In this document: positions 13,972 to 22,864 of the stretch, in pieces | Numbering within the stretch: position 1 is the stretch's first letter | How the letters are laid out: the number at the start of each line of letters is the position of its first letter | Origin: an uncultured Eubacteriales bacterium | GTDB taxonomy: Bacteria; Bacillota; Clostridia; Monoglobales; Monoglobaceae | NCBI GenBank assembly: GCA_905201285.1 | Contig: CAJKNM010000018.1 | Coordinates: 1-24,755, forward strand | Direction of reading: 5' to 3' | DNA: 24,755 bases | The notes under the pieces: generated by a model | What the model was told of the DNA's origin: nothing | The model's database searches: none | The model's input: only the letters and a program-made list of their open reading frames with translations | Program-made: the position numbers and the translations under genes

Positions 13972-16611
13972 GTGGCTGAGATAATAGACAGAACAAAGCT
14001 CACCCCAATGATGCAGCAGTATTTTGCGGTTAAGGATCAGTATGATGACTGTATACTGATGTATCGTTTGGGCGACTTTTATGAAATGTTTTTTGATGAT
14101 GCCGAAATCGCATCAAGAATTCTGGACATTGCACTCACCGGACGTGCGTGCGGAATGGAGGAACGCGCTCCGATGTGCGGAATCCCTTTCCATGCGGCGA
14201 ATTCTTATATTTCAAAGCTCGTGCTCGCCGGATATTCCGTTGCGGTTTGTGAACAGGCCGAAGACCCGAAGCTTGCTAAGGGAATCGTTAAGCGCGAGGT
14301 CATCCGTGTTATAACCCCGGGTACGCTCATGGACTCGGGTGCGCTCGATTCAACCAAAAACAACTACCTCTGCTCTGTCTGCACCGACAAAGGCGGTGCA
14401 GCGGCGGCATTTGTGGACATTACCACGGGTGAATGCTCTGTTACCGAATTTTCGGGCAAAGATGTGAAGCTTCCACTTTTAAATGAGCTTGTCAGATATT
14501 CGCCGAGTGAGATAATAGTAAACCTCGAAACATGGGAGGACACCGAGCTGATTGACGAAATGGGTGAAAAGGCACACGCCTTTGTCAGGAACTTCCGCGA
14601 CTGGGCCTTTGACCCCGACGAAGCATCCGAAAAGATAAAAAAACAGTTCGGAACAGCGGAGACTGTTCTGCCCTCGGATAAACAGCACAGTATTCGCGCC
14701 GTCGGGGCGCTTCTTGTCTATCTGGAGGAAACGCAGAAAACCGAACTTAAAAATATTACTGGCATACAGGTTGACCGCGACATTGAAAATATGCAGCTCG
14801 ATATGTATAGCCTTCGTAATCTCGAGGTACTGGAAACACTGCGTGACAGGAACGCCAAAGGCTCGCTTCTGCACACGCTGAATATGACGTCAACCGCAAT
14901 GGGTGCAAGACTCCTGCGCAAGAGCCTGACCGCACCGCTTCGGAATTGCGCGGCAATCACCAACCGCCACCTCGCTGTGGCGGAGCTTTTGGGGAACCCG
15001 TTAATGCGCGAGGAAATTATGGCGGCCCTTCACGAAATTCGGGATATGGAGCGGCTTATAAACAGGATTGTCTATAAAAACGCCAACTGCCCCGACCTGT
15101 TAAACCTCGGTGCATCTTTAAAGCAGCTTCCGACCCTTCTCGAAATACTGCGGTCGTCAAGCTCAAAGCTCCTTTCGTCCTGTGCGTCAAGACTTGATAC
15201 GCTTTCGGATATTCAAAAAATTATTGAAGACAGCATCGACCCCGAGGCTCCGGCAAGCCTGAGAGGCGGCGGCCTTATCCGAAAAGGGGCAAACGAAGAG
15301 CTTGACCGCATCCGCGACTTGGTTCAAAACGGCAAGAGTGTGATGCTTGAAATGGTCGAGAAAGAAAAAGAAAAAACCGGCATCAAAATAATGAAGCTTG
15401 GCTATAACAAGGTATTCGGCTATTATATGGAGGTCAGCAACTCATACCGCGACCTTGTTCCCGATTACTTTATCAGGAAACAGACGCTGACAAACGGCGA
15501 AAGATATGTAACGCCCGAGCTCAAAGAGCTTGAGGAGGAAATTCTTGTTTCCGGCGAAAAACTTTTGGATATGGAATATGAATTATTCTGTCAGACAAGA
15601 GAGACGGTCGCCGGTGCATTTAAAAGAGTCTGCAAGTCAGCAGAGGTTGTCGCGCTTGTCGATATGCTCTGCTCGTTTGCGGCGGTTGCCGAAAGATATT
15701 CATATGTTATGCCCACAATGAATATGTCAGACAGAATTATAATCAAAGAGGGTCGACATCCCGTTGTTGAAAAGCTTCTCAAAGGTTCAAGCTTTATAGC
15801 GAATGACACTGTTTTGGATAACCGCGAAAATCAGGTTCTGATAATCACCGGACCGAATATGGCAGGTAAGTCAACCTATATGCGCCAGACGGCGCTTATC
15901 GTCCTTATGGCACAGGCGGGAAGCTTTGTTCCCGCAAAGAGCGCCGAGATAGGCATAGTTGACAAGATATTTACTCGGGTCGGGGCATCGGACGATTTAT
16001 CCTCGGGTCAGAGCACCTTTATGGTCGAGATGAACGAGGTTTCATACATACTTGACAATGCGACATCAAAGAGTCTTGTGGTTCTTGACGAAATAGGAAG
16101 GGGAACAAGCACGTATGACGGGCTTGCCATCGCATGGGCTGTGGTTGAGTATATTGCGGACGTTAAACGCTGTGGTGCGAAAACAATGTTTGCTACCCAT
16201 TATCATGAGCTGACCTCGCTTGAAGATAAAATTCCTAATGTCAAAAACTATTGTATAGCGGTAAAAAAACACAACGGAACCATTAGCTTCCTGCGAAAAA
16301 TTATACGCGGCGGTGCCGATGAGAGCTATGGTGTGGACGTTGCTGCACTCGCCGGGGTAAAAAAGGCGGTTGTAAACCGCGCAAGAGAGATTGTTGCTTC
16401 TCTTGAAGCCGGCGGTGAGAATGACGTCAAGACCGAAAAAATCAATACTGCGAAAACCGACAGCGCCGACACAAATCAAATGGGGTTCCTCAATCCCGGC
16501 GAAAACGAGATTTGCGATGAATTAAAGGCTCTTGACTTAAACGCAATGACGCCGATGCAGGCCATGACCGTTCTCTATGACCTGCAGGCAAAGGCAAGAA
16601 ACAACTCATAA
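13972..16611 (+). CDS. mutS: DNA mismatch repair protein MutS
   Basis: 879 residues from GTG 13972, preceded by GGAGGAAG about ten bases upstream. MutS recognises base mismatches and small loops and, with ATP, recruits MutL. The mismatch-binding motif is GDFYEMF (Phe36, Glu38). The connector, core and clamp regions follow at normal spacing. The ATPase domain has Walker A GPNMAGKST at 627-635 (Lys633), a signature-like DDLSSGQSTFMVEM, Walker B VVLDEIGRGTSTYDG (Asp706, Glu707) and ATHYHELTSL. A short C-terminal region carries a low-complexity Lys/Thr/Asp linker and then a helix that may aid dimer contacts. Length and motifs are those of MutS1, not MutS2. It follows the YlbF-family gene by 30 bases and precedes mutL by 36. 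Confidence 0.98.
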   Translation: MAEIIDRTKLTPMMQQYFAVKDQYDDCILMYRLGDFYEMFFDDAEIASRILDIALTGRACGMEERAPMCGIPFHAANSYISKLVLAGYSVAVCEQAEDPKLAKGIVKREVIRVITPGTLMDSGALDSTKNNYLCSVCTDKGGAAAAFVDITTGECSVTEFSGKDVKLPLLNELVRYSPSEIIVNLETWEDTELIDEMGEKAHAFVRNFRDWAFDPDEASEKIKKQFGTAETVLPSDKQHSIRAVGALLVYLEETQKTELKNITGIQVDRDIENMQLDMYSLRNLEVLETLRDRNAKGSLLHTLNMTSTAMGARLLRKSLTAPLRNCAAITNRHLAVAELLGNPLMREEIMAALHEIRDMERLINRIVYKNANCPDLLNLGASLKQLPTLLEILRSSSSKLLSSCASRLDTLSDIQKIIEDSIDPEAPASLRGGGLIRKGANEELDRIRDLVQNGKSVMLEMVEKEKEKTGIKIMKLGYNKVFGYYMEVSNSYRDLVPDYFIRKQTLTNGERYVTPELKELEEEILVSGEKLLDMEYELFCQTRETVAGAFKRVCKSAEVVALVDMLCSFAAVAERYSYVMPTMNMSDRIIIKEGRHPVVEKLLKGSSFIANDTVLDNRENQVLIITGPNMAGKSTYMRQTALIVLMAQAGSFVPAKSAEIGIVDKIFTRVGASDDLSSGQSTFMVEMNEVSYILDNATSKSLVVLDEIGRGTSTYDGLAIAWAVVEYIADVKRCGAKTMFATHYHELTSLEDKIPNVKNYCIAVKKHNGTISFLRKIIRGGADESYGVDVAALAGVKKAVVNRAREIVASLEAGGENDVKTEKINTAKTDSADTNQMGFLNPGENEICDELKALDLNAMTPMQAMTVLYDLQAKARNNS

Positions 16612-16647
16612 GAGAACTTACAAAAAATTATAAAAGAGGTGAAAAAT

Positions 16648-18684
16648 ATGCCCGAAATCAAAGTGCTTCCTCAGGAGGTTGCCGATAAAATTGCGGCGGG
16701 CGAGGTTGCCGAACGGCCGTCAGCCGTTGTAAAGGAGCTGGTCGAAAATTCAATGGACGCAGGTGCGACTTCGATTGAGGTCGAAATTCGCAAGGGCGGA
16801 ATCGAATATATCCGCGTGAGCGACAACGGCTGCGGAATCGACCCGAATCAGGTTGAGACCGCCTTCCTCCGCCACGCAACAAGCAAGCTCCGCGATATAA
16901 ACGACCTGTATTCAATAGGAACAATGGGTTTCCGCGGCGAGGCCCTCGCAAGTATCTGTGCCGTTGCTGAAGTTGAAGTTATCACAAAAACGTCTCAAAA
17001 CGAAGAGGGCGTATTTTTAAAGCTCGACCACGGCAAGGTAAGCGAAAAGGAGCCGATTGCCTGCGGCATCGGCACCACTATGGTGGTAAACAACCTTTTC
17101 GCCAACATTCCGGCAAGAATGAAATTCTTAAAACGCGACGCGACCGAGGCGGGATATGTTGCGGACGTTCTGACAAGAATGGCTCTTTCACGGCCCGAAC
17201 TCGCCATTACATATACCTGTGATGACAAAGAGGTTTTTTCAACCTCAGGTGACGGAAAGCTTCAAAACACCGTTTTAAAGCTTTATGGCCTTGACTATGC
17301 AAAGGCAATTATACCGGTGGATTATACCGAAGACAATATCAGAATCTTCGGCGTTATCGGAAAGCCCGAGCTTGCACGCGGAAACCGAAGCCGTCAGACG
17401 TTTTTGGTGAACAACCGATATATAAAGAGCCATGTTGCTTCAAAAATAGTGAGCGAGGCATACAGAAATTCTATAATGATTGGGAAGTTCCCATTCTTTG
17501 TTTTGAATATCTGTATTGACCCCGAATTTGTCGATGTAAACGTTCACCCGGCAAAAACAGAGATAAAATTCTCAAACGAGAACCGAATATATGATATACT
17601 CTATCACGCGGTCAGTAACGCGCTGAGGGGCGGTCTTTCGACCCCTAAGCCAAAGACCGCGGGAAGCATATACGCTTCCGAAAATACGGCGGGCGAAAAC
17701 CGACAGTCCGAACTGAACATAGCCGAACCGAACATAGCCGAACCGAACGGGACCGAATCTCGGACAGAGACAACGTCTTATCCCTATAAACCCGCATATC
17801 ATCAAGGCACACGCAGAGATGAAAAACCCAACCCAAAGATAGTCAAAGAGTATCTTGAAAACGTTATATCCGCCGACAGTATTCCAAAACCTGTCGAGGA
17901 AAACGGAATGGTATATTCGGGATTCAACTTTCTTGATGAGGATTCGGCTGAAAATACGGCGGACACACAGACAAACGACAACGGAATAATTTCCGTCTGC
18001 GAGCCGAGCGGCGATAACAAGGATTCCGATTTGGGCGAGACTGTTCAAGAGCGTTTTGAAACAATTCTGCCTAAGGCCGATGATGCGGGAATTTCTGCGG
18101 AGGAACTTCCCCTTCCTATCGGTCAGGCTTTTGACACATACATACTTTGTCAAAAGGACAATGTGTTCTATATGATAGACCAGCACGCCGCCCATGAAAG
18201 GCTGAGATTTGAAAGGCTGAAAAAGTCATATTATGCGCATGAGAGAATGTCTCAGATGCTTCTCAGTCCGATGATACTTAAGCTTGACTATTCCGAAACC
18301 CAGACGGTTCTTTCAAACCTTAAAACCTTTTCGGCGTTCGGGTTTGACATAGAGGATTTCGGCTCGGGAAGCATAATAGTAAACGCAACCCCTATTATAG
18401 CCGATGAAAGCGAAATACGCGACTTGATACTCGAAATTGCGGAGGCGCTCGGCGAGACGGGCAAGCACTCGATTGCCGACTTTGAGGAACGCGCCCTCGA
18501 TATGATTTCGTGCAAATACGCGATTAAAGCAAATCATAAGCTGAATTCCGCCGAGATGCAGGATCTGATTGAAAAGGTATGGGTTATGGCAGAGTCTGGA
18601 ATCACTACTTGCCCTCACGGCAGACCGATAAAAATTGAATTTACCAAAACCGAGATAGAAAAGCTGTTTAAACGAAGAGTGTAG
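16648..18684 (+). CDS. mutL: DNA mismatch repair protein MutL (endonuclease type)
   Basis: 678 residues; ATG 16648 is chosen because AAGAGG (16634-16639) is correctly spaced for it, whereas the in-frame GTG 16639 overlaps that site. MutL couples MutS to strand incision and excision. The GHKL ATPase domain shows IAAGEVAERP, ELVENSMDAG (Glu33, Asn34), DNGCGI, HATSKL and GFRGEAL. The C-terminal domain carries the metal-dependent nicking site DQHAAHERLRFE (Asp511-Glu522) and the zinc/regulatory motif CPHGRP (655-660), so it is of the endonuclease type used in organisms without MutH. The linker is acidic and variable and includes a short tandem repeat at 17716-17745. The stop is immediately followed by the ATG of miaA, so the two are translationally coupled. 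Confidence 0.97.
   Translation: MPEIKVLPQEVADKIAAGEVAERPSAVVKELVENSMDAGATSIEVEIRKGGIEYIRVSDNGCGIDPNQVETAFLRHATSKLRDINDLYSIGTMGFRGEALASICAVAEVEVITKTSQNEEGVFLKLDHGKVSEKEPIACGIGTTMVVNNLFANIPARMKFLKRDATEAGYVADVLTRMALSRPELAITYTCDDKEVFSTSGDGKLQNTVLKLYGLDYAKAIIPVDYTEDNIRIFGVIGKPELARGNRSRQTFLVNNRYIKSHVASKIVSEAYRNSIMIGKFPFFVLNICIDPEFVDVNVHPAKTEIKFSNENRIYDILYHAVSNALRGGLSTPKPKTAGSIYASENTAGENRQSELNIAEPNIAEPNGTESRTETTSYPYKPAYHQGTRRDEKPNPKIVKEYLENVISADSIPKPVEENGMVYSGFNFLDEDSAENTADTQTNDNGIISVCEPSGDNKDSDLGETVQERFETILPKADDAGISAEELPLPIGQAFDTYILCQKDNVFYMIDQHAAHERLRFERLKKSYYAHERMSQMLLSPMILKLDYSETQTVLSNLKTFSAFGFDIEDFGSGSIIVNATPIIADESEIRDLILEIAEALGETGKHSIADFEERALDMISCKYAIKANHKLNSAEMQDLIEKVWVMAESGITTCPHGRPIKIEFTKTEIEKLFKRRV
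17716..17757 (+). repeat. 15-bp tandem repeat in the MutL linker
   Basis: AACATAGCCGAACCG occurs at 17716-17730 and again at 17731-17745, followed by a degenerate third copy (AACGGGACCGAA). It encodes NIAEP-NIAEP-NGTE in the unstructured linker between the ATPase and endonuclease domains. It is in frame and a multiple of three, so copy-number change would preserve the protein frame. Confidence 0.85.
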
Positions 18685-19590
18685 ATGTGCATAAATATGA
18701 AAGAATTAATTAATAACCAGAATAAGCCTCACATCGTGTGCGTTGTCGGCCCGACCGCCTCAGGCAAGACGGCATACGCGATTGAGCTTGCCCGAAGCCG
18801 CGGCGGGGAAATCGTTTCATGTGATTCGATGCAGATTTATAAGTATATGAATATCGGCACGGCAAAGCCGACCGCCGAAGAACGCGCTGCTGTTCCGCAT
18901 CATATGATAGACTTTGTTGACCCCAACACGGACTATAGCGTGGCAGATTTTGTTTCGGATGCAGGCAGGTGTATTTCCGATATTCTGTCACGCGGAAGGC
19001 TTCCTGTCCTCTGCGGAGGGACAGGGCTGTATGCCGACAGTCTGATAAACGGCATCGAATTTTCAGAGCAGAAACGTGATGACGAGTACAGAGAAACGCT
19101 TTATAAACTGGCGGAGGAGAAAGGCTGTGAATATATTCACGGTCTTTTGGAGAAGGCCGACCCGATTGAATCCGAGAAGGTTCACGCCAACAATTTAAAG
19201 CGCGTTATCCGCGCTCTTGAAATATGCAAGACAACCGGAATGACAAAAACCGAAGCGGACAAGCTCGCGGTTCGGGAACCCGCCTACGATGCAGAGATGT
19301 ATGGACTGAGCCTTCCGAGAGAGGTCTTGTATGACAGGATAAACCGACGTGTGGATTTAATGATAAGTGACGGTCTCGAGAACGAAGTAAGACAGCTTAT
19401 CGATATGGGAGTCCGCCGGAATTCCACCGCTATGCAGGCGATAGGATATAAAGAAATGGTTCGTTATATCGACGGTGAATGTGATTTAAACACCGCGGTC
19501 GAGGACATCAAGCGCGAATCGCGCCGTTATGCAAAGCGCCAGCTCACATGGTTTAAGCGTAATAAGAACATAAAATGGATTCAGCTGTAA
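18685..19590 (+). CDS. miaA: tRNA dimethylallyltransferase
   Basis: 301 residues. MiaA transfers a dimethylallyl group to N6 of A37 in tRNAs reading UNN codons, making the substrate of MiaB, encoded upstream in the same run. The P-loop GPTASGKT is at 22-29, followed by IVSCDSMQIYKYMNIGTAKP with the catalytic Asp, PHHMIDFVDP, CGGTGLYADSLING, an RVIRALEI helix and TAMQAIGYKE. The C-terminus, RRYAKRQLTWFKRN, is diagnostic. ATG 18685 directly follows the mutL stop and has AAGAG seven bases upstream; ATG 18697 is the alternative start. Hfq often follows miaA in Firmicutes, but here a terminator follows immediately and no hfq is seen in the window. Confidence 0.96.
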   Translation: MCINMKELINNQNKPHIVCVVGPTASGKTAYAIELARSRGGEIVSCDSMQIYKYMNIGTAKPTAEERAAVPHHMIDFVDPNTDYSVADFVSDAGRCISDILSRGRLPVLCGGTGLYADSLINGIEFSEQKRDDEYRETLYKLAEEKGCEYIHGLLEKADPIESEKVHANNLKRVIRALEICKTTGMTKTEADKLAVREPAYDAEMYGLSLPREVLYDRINRRVDLMISDGLENEVRQLIDMGVRRNSTAMQAIGYKEMVRYIDGECDLNTAVEDIKRESRRYAKRQLTWFKRNKNIKWIQL

Positions 19591-19613
19591 AAGCTCCCAT
19601 AAGGGAGCTTTTT
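19589..19613 (+). terminator. Terminator of the miaB-mutS-mutL-miaA run
   Basis: AAGCTCCC (19591-19598) and GGGAGCTT (19603-19610) form an eight-base-pair stem around ATAA, extended by flanking A-T pairs, with T residues through 19613. It starts at the miaA stop codon, closing the operon. Confidence 0.88.
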
Positions 19614-19689
19614 GTGTCGATAAACTCTGAAAAACGAGAAATGTTGTGATACAATTGAACAGTGCGTCACCTTCGGAATATGCCTCAAC

Positions 19690-19718
19690 TTGACAAACTT
19701 GCGGATTTAGTATATACT
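19690..19718 (+). promoter_or_regulatory. Consensus promoter of the SLH-only protein gene
   Basis: TTGACA (19690-19695) and TATACT (19713-19718) are separated by 17 bases, a near-perfect housekeeping promoter. Transcription would start near 19725, giving a short leader of about 36 nt with AGGAGGT at 19748-19754. This suggests strong constitutive expression. Confidence 0.88.
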
Positions 19719-19760
19719 ATTAAATTGAAAATGTTTACGCAAAAACAGGAGGTTTTCATT

Positions 19761-20414
19761 ATGAAAAGATTATTGGCATTAACCGTGGCAATATTCCTTA
19801 CCTGCGGTGCGCTTAGTGTTTCAGCAAGAGAATTATTTGACGACGTATCCGATTCGGATTGGGCGGCGCAATATATTTATAATCTGACCGACAGGGGAAT
19901 AATAGGCGGCTATGGTGACGGCACATTCAGACAATTTGACAATGTTCAGCGCTGTGAGTACGCAAAGATGCTTGTCAATATCGCAAAAATTCCGATTGTG
20001 GCAAGTGCAGTTTCTCCTTACACCGATGTTCCGGCATCAGAATGGTTCTTTCGCTATATAAATTCGGTTTCGTCGTATATGACAGGATTCCAGGATTCGG
20101 ACGGCACGCTGTTTTTTGCCCCCGAGGAGGCGGCGACGCGCGAAGCCGTTGCTGTTGCAATGGTTAAGGCAAAGGGCCTCGACACAGTTCAATATGACAA
20201 TCCCGACGGCTATCTCGCAGAAAGATTTTCGGATTGGGAGGATATTTCAGCCTTCAACCGTGCTTACATCTGTGCCGCGGTTGACAACGGAATCTTTACC
20301 GGTGACGAAAACGGAACCTTCCGCCCCGGCGACCCTATAATCAGAGCGGAAATCGTCGCTGTCCTATATAAAGCATTCCCTGACGAAAACAATGTTCAGC
20401 CGAATGTCAGATAA
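19761..20414 (+). CDS. Secreted protein made of three S-layer homology (SLH) domains
   Basis: 217 residues. ATG 19761 is chosen because AGGAGGT lies seven bases upstream and a signal peptide begins there; the longer in-frame ORF starting at 19662 would run through the promoter. A signal peptide spans residues 1-22 (cleavage after SVSA). Three SLH repeats follow: about 24-75 (FDDVSDSDWAAQYIYNLTDR, IIGGYGDGTFR), 85-140 (YTDVPASEWFFRYINSV, then a diverged second half) and 154-212 (FSDWEDISAFNRAYICAAV, TGDENGTFRPGDPIIRAE). SLH domains bind pyruvylated secondary cell-wall polymers. Nothing remains for an enzymatic or adhesive domain, so this is either a minimal wall-binding protein or a partner for other surface proteins. 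It is monocistronic with a strong promoter. Confidence 0.9.
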   Translation: MKRLLALTVAIFLTCGALSVSARELFDDVSDSDWAAQYIYNLTDRGIIGGYGDGTFRQFDNVQRCEYAKMLVNIAKIPIVASAVSPYTDVPASEWFFRYINSVSSYMTGFQDSDGTLFFAPEEAATREAVAVAMVKAKGLDTVQYDNPDGYLAERFSDWEDISAFNRAYICAAVDNGIFTGDENGTFRPGDPIIRAEIVAVLYKAFPDENNVQPNVR

Positions 20415-20436
20415 ATCTTTTCGCCGAAATCGCGAC

Positions 20437-20466
20437 TTGACAAACATTTAAAAGGATAGCTATATG
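20437..20466 (+). promoter_or_regulatory. Likely promoter of the glutamine synthetase gene
   Basis: TTGACA at 20437-20442 is followed after 18 bases by TATATG (20461-20466), or after 17 by CTATAT. Transcription would start near 20470, giving a leader of about 250 nt. A tiny ORF (ATG 20464, five codons, MTAGP) has AAAAGGA in front, but would be excluded by a start at about 20470. Confidence 0.6.
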
Positions 20467-20468
20467 AC

Positions 20469-20703
20469 AGCAGGGCCCTGAGAGTAGGCTGCTCACTGCG
20501 CCTGTTTTAAATTATATAAGACGCTGCATATATTATATATTTTATGTAATATATTTAAGATAAGGTTTAACTCAAAGTCATTTCGTTAAACCTCAGACAT
20601 AATCAACTGTCCGTGAAAGACCTTAAGGGTGTCACGGGCGCAAAGTTCTCTTTTCATTCACTCCCTGCTGAAAAGAGATTCAATAAACCCTTTGCCGGCG
20701 CAG
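20469..20703 (+). ncRNA. Structured 5' leader of the glutamine synthetase gene (possible riboswitch or cis-regulatory RNA)
   Basis: Several complementary pairs nest without conflict. A 5' hairpin joins 20469-20477 and 20487-20493, with a GG bulge. A long-range seven-base helix joins CTGCGCC 20496-20502 to GGCGCAG 20697-20703. It encloses four units: ATATATTA 20528-20535 with 20547-20554; GGTTTAAC 20564-20571 with GTTAAACC 20585-20592; CCGTGA 20611-20616 with TCACGG 20632-20637; and GCAAAG 20640-20645 with CTTTGC 20690-20695, which itself encloses TCTCTTTT 20647-20654 with AAAAGAGA 20671-20678. The 5' loop CTGAG (20478-20482) is complementary to CTCAG (20592-20596), a possible pseudoknot. The domain ends 11 bases before the GGAG site. 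I do not recognise a known riboswitch class. No terminator stem with a T run precedes the gene, so control, if any, may be translational. Confidence 0.55.
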
Positions 20704-20723
20704 GGCGGCGGAATGGAGATTTT

Positions 20724-22819
<2,096 letters not shown>

Positions 22820-22820
<1 letters not shown>

Positions 22821-22841
22821 AAGGGTGCTATAGCACCCTTT
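22820..22841 (+). terminator. Perfect palindrome after glnN, weak terminator or attenuator
   Basis: The 22 bases are fully self-complementary (AAAGGGTGC, TATA loop, GCACCCTTT) and begin at the last base of the stop codon. The stem has nine pairs, but only three T residues follow (TTTAT), so termination may be partial. The next gene begins 24 bases later with no clear promoter between, so read-through may feed it. Confidence 0.65.
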
Positions 22842-22864
22842 ATCTATAGGAGTTGACATAAATA

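Noticed and set aside
17572..18195. 207-residue ORF on the - strand inside mutL
   Set aside because: It is antisense to a well-conserved gene, reads as a shadow frame with no recognisable domain, and has no supporting start signal.
19662..19760. Longer N-terminus for the SLH-only protein
   Set aside because: This stretch contains the TTGACA/TATACT promoter; the signal peptide and AGGAGGT point to ATG 19761.
20469..20503. CTGAGA-containing hairpin suggesting a TPP riboswitch
   Set aside because: The other conserved TPP blocks (the GGGGTGCC-like start and the later ACCTGA-type block) are absent and the downstream gene is not thiamine-related.
20611..20660. GCGCAAAG after a hairpin, reminiscent of the c-di-GMP-I (GEMM) riboswitch
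   Set aside because: The paired 5' GGCAAACC element and the later GGTAGC/GGG block are missing; the GCAAAG here pairs well with 20690-20695 instead.
22853..22858. TTGACA just before the SLH-GH5 gene as a promoter -35
   Set aside because: The corresponding -10 would fall inside the coding sequence and is only AATATT, so it cannot give the full-length protein.
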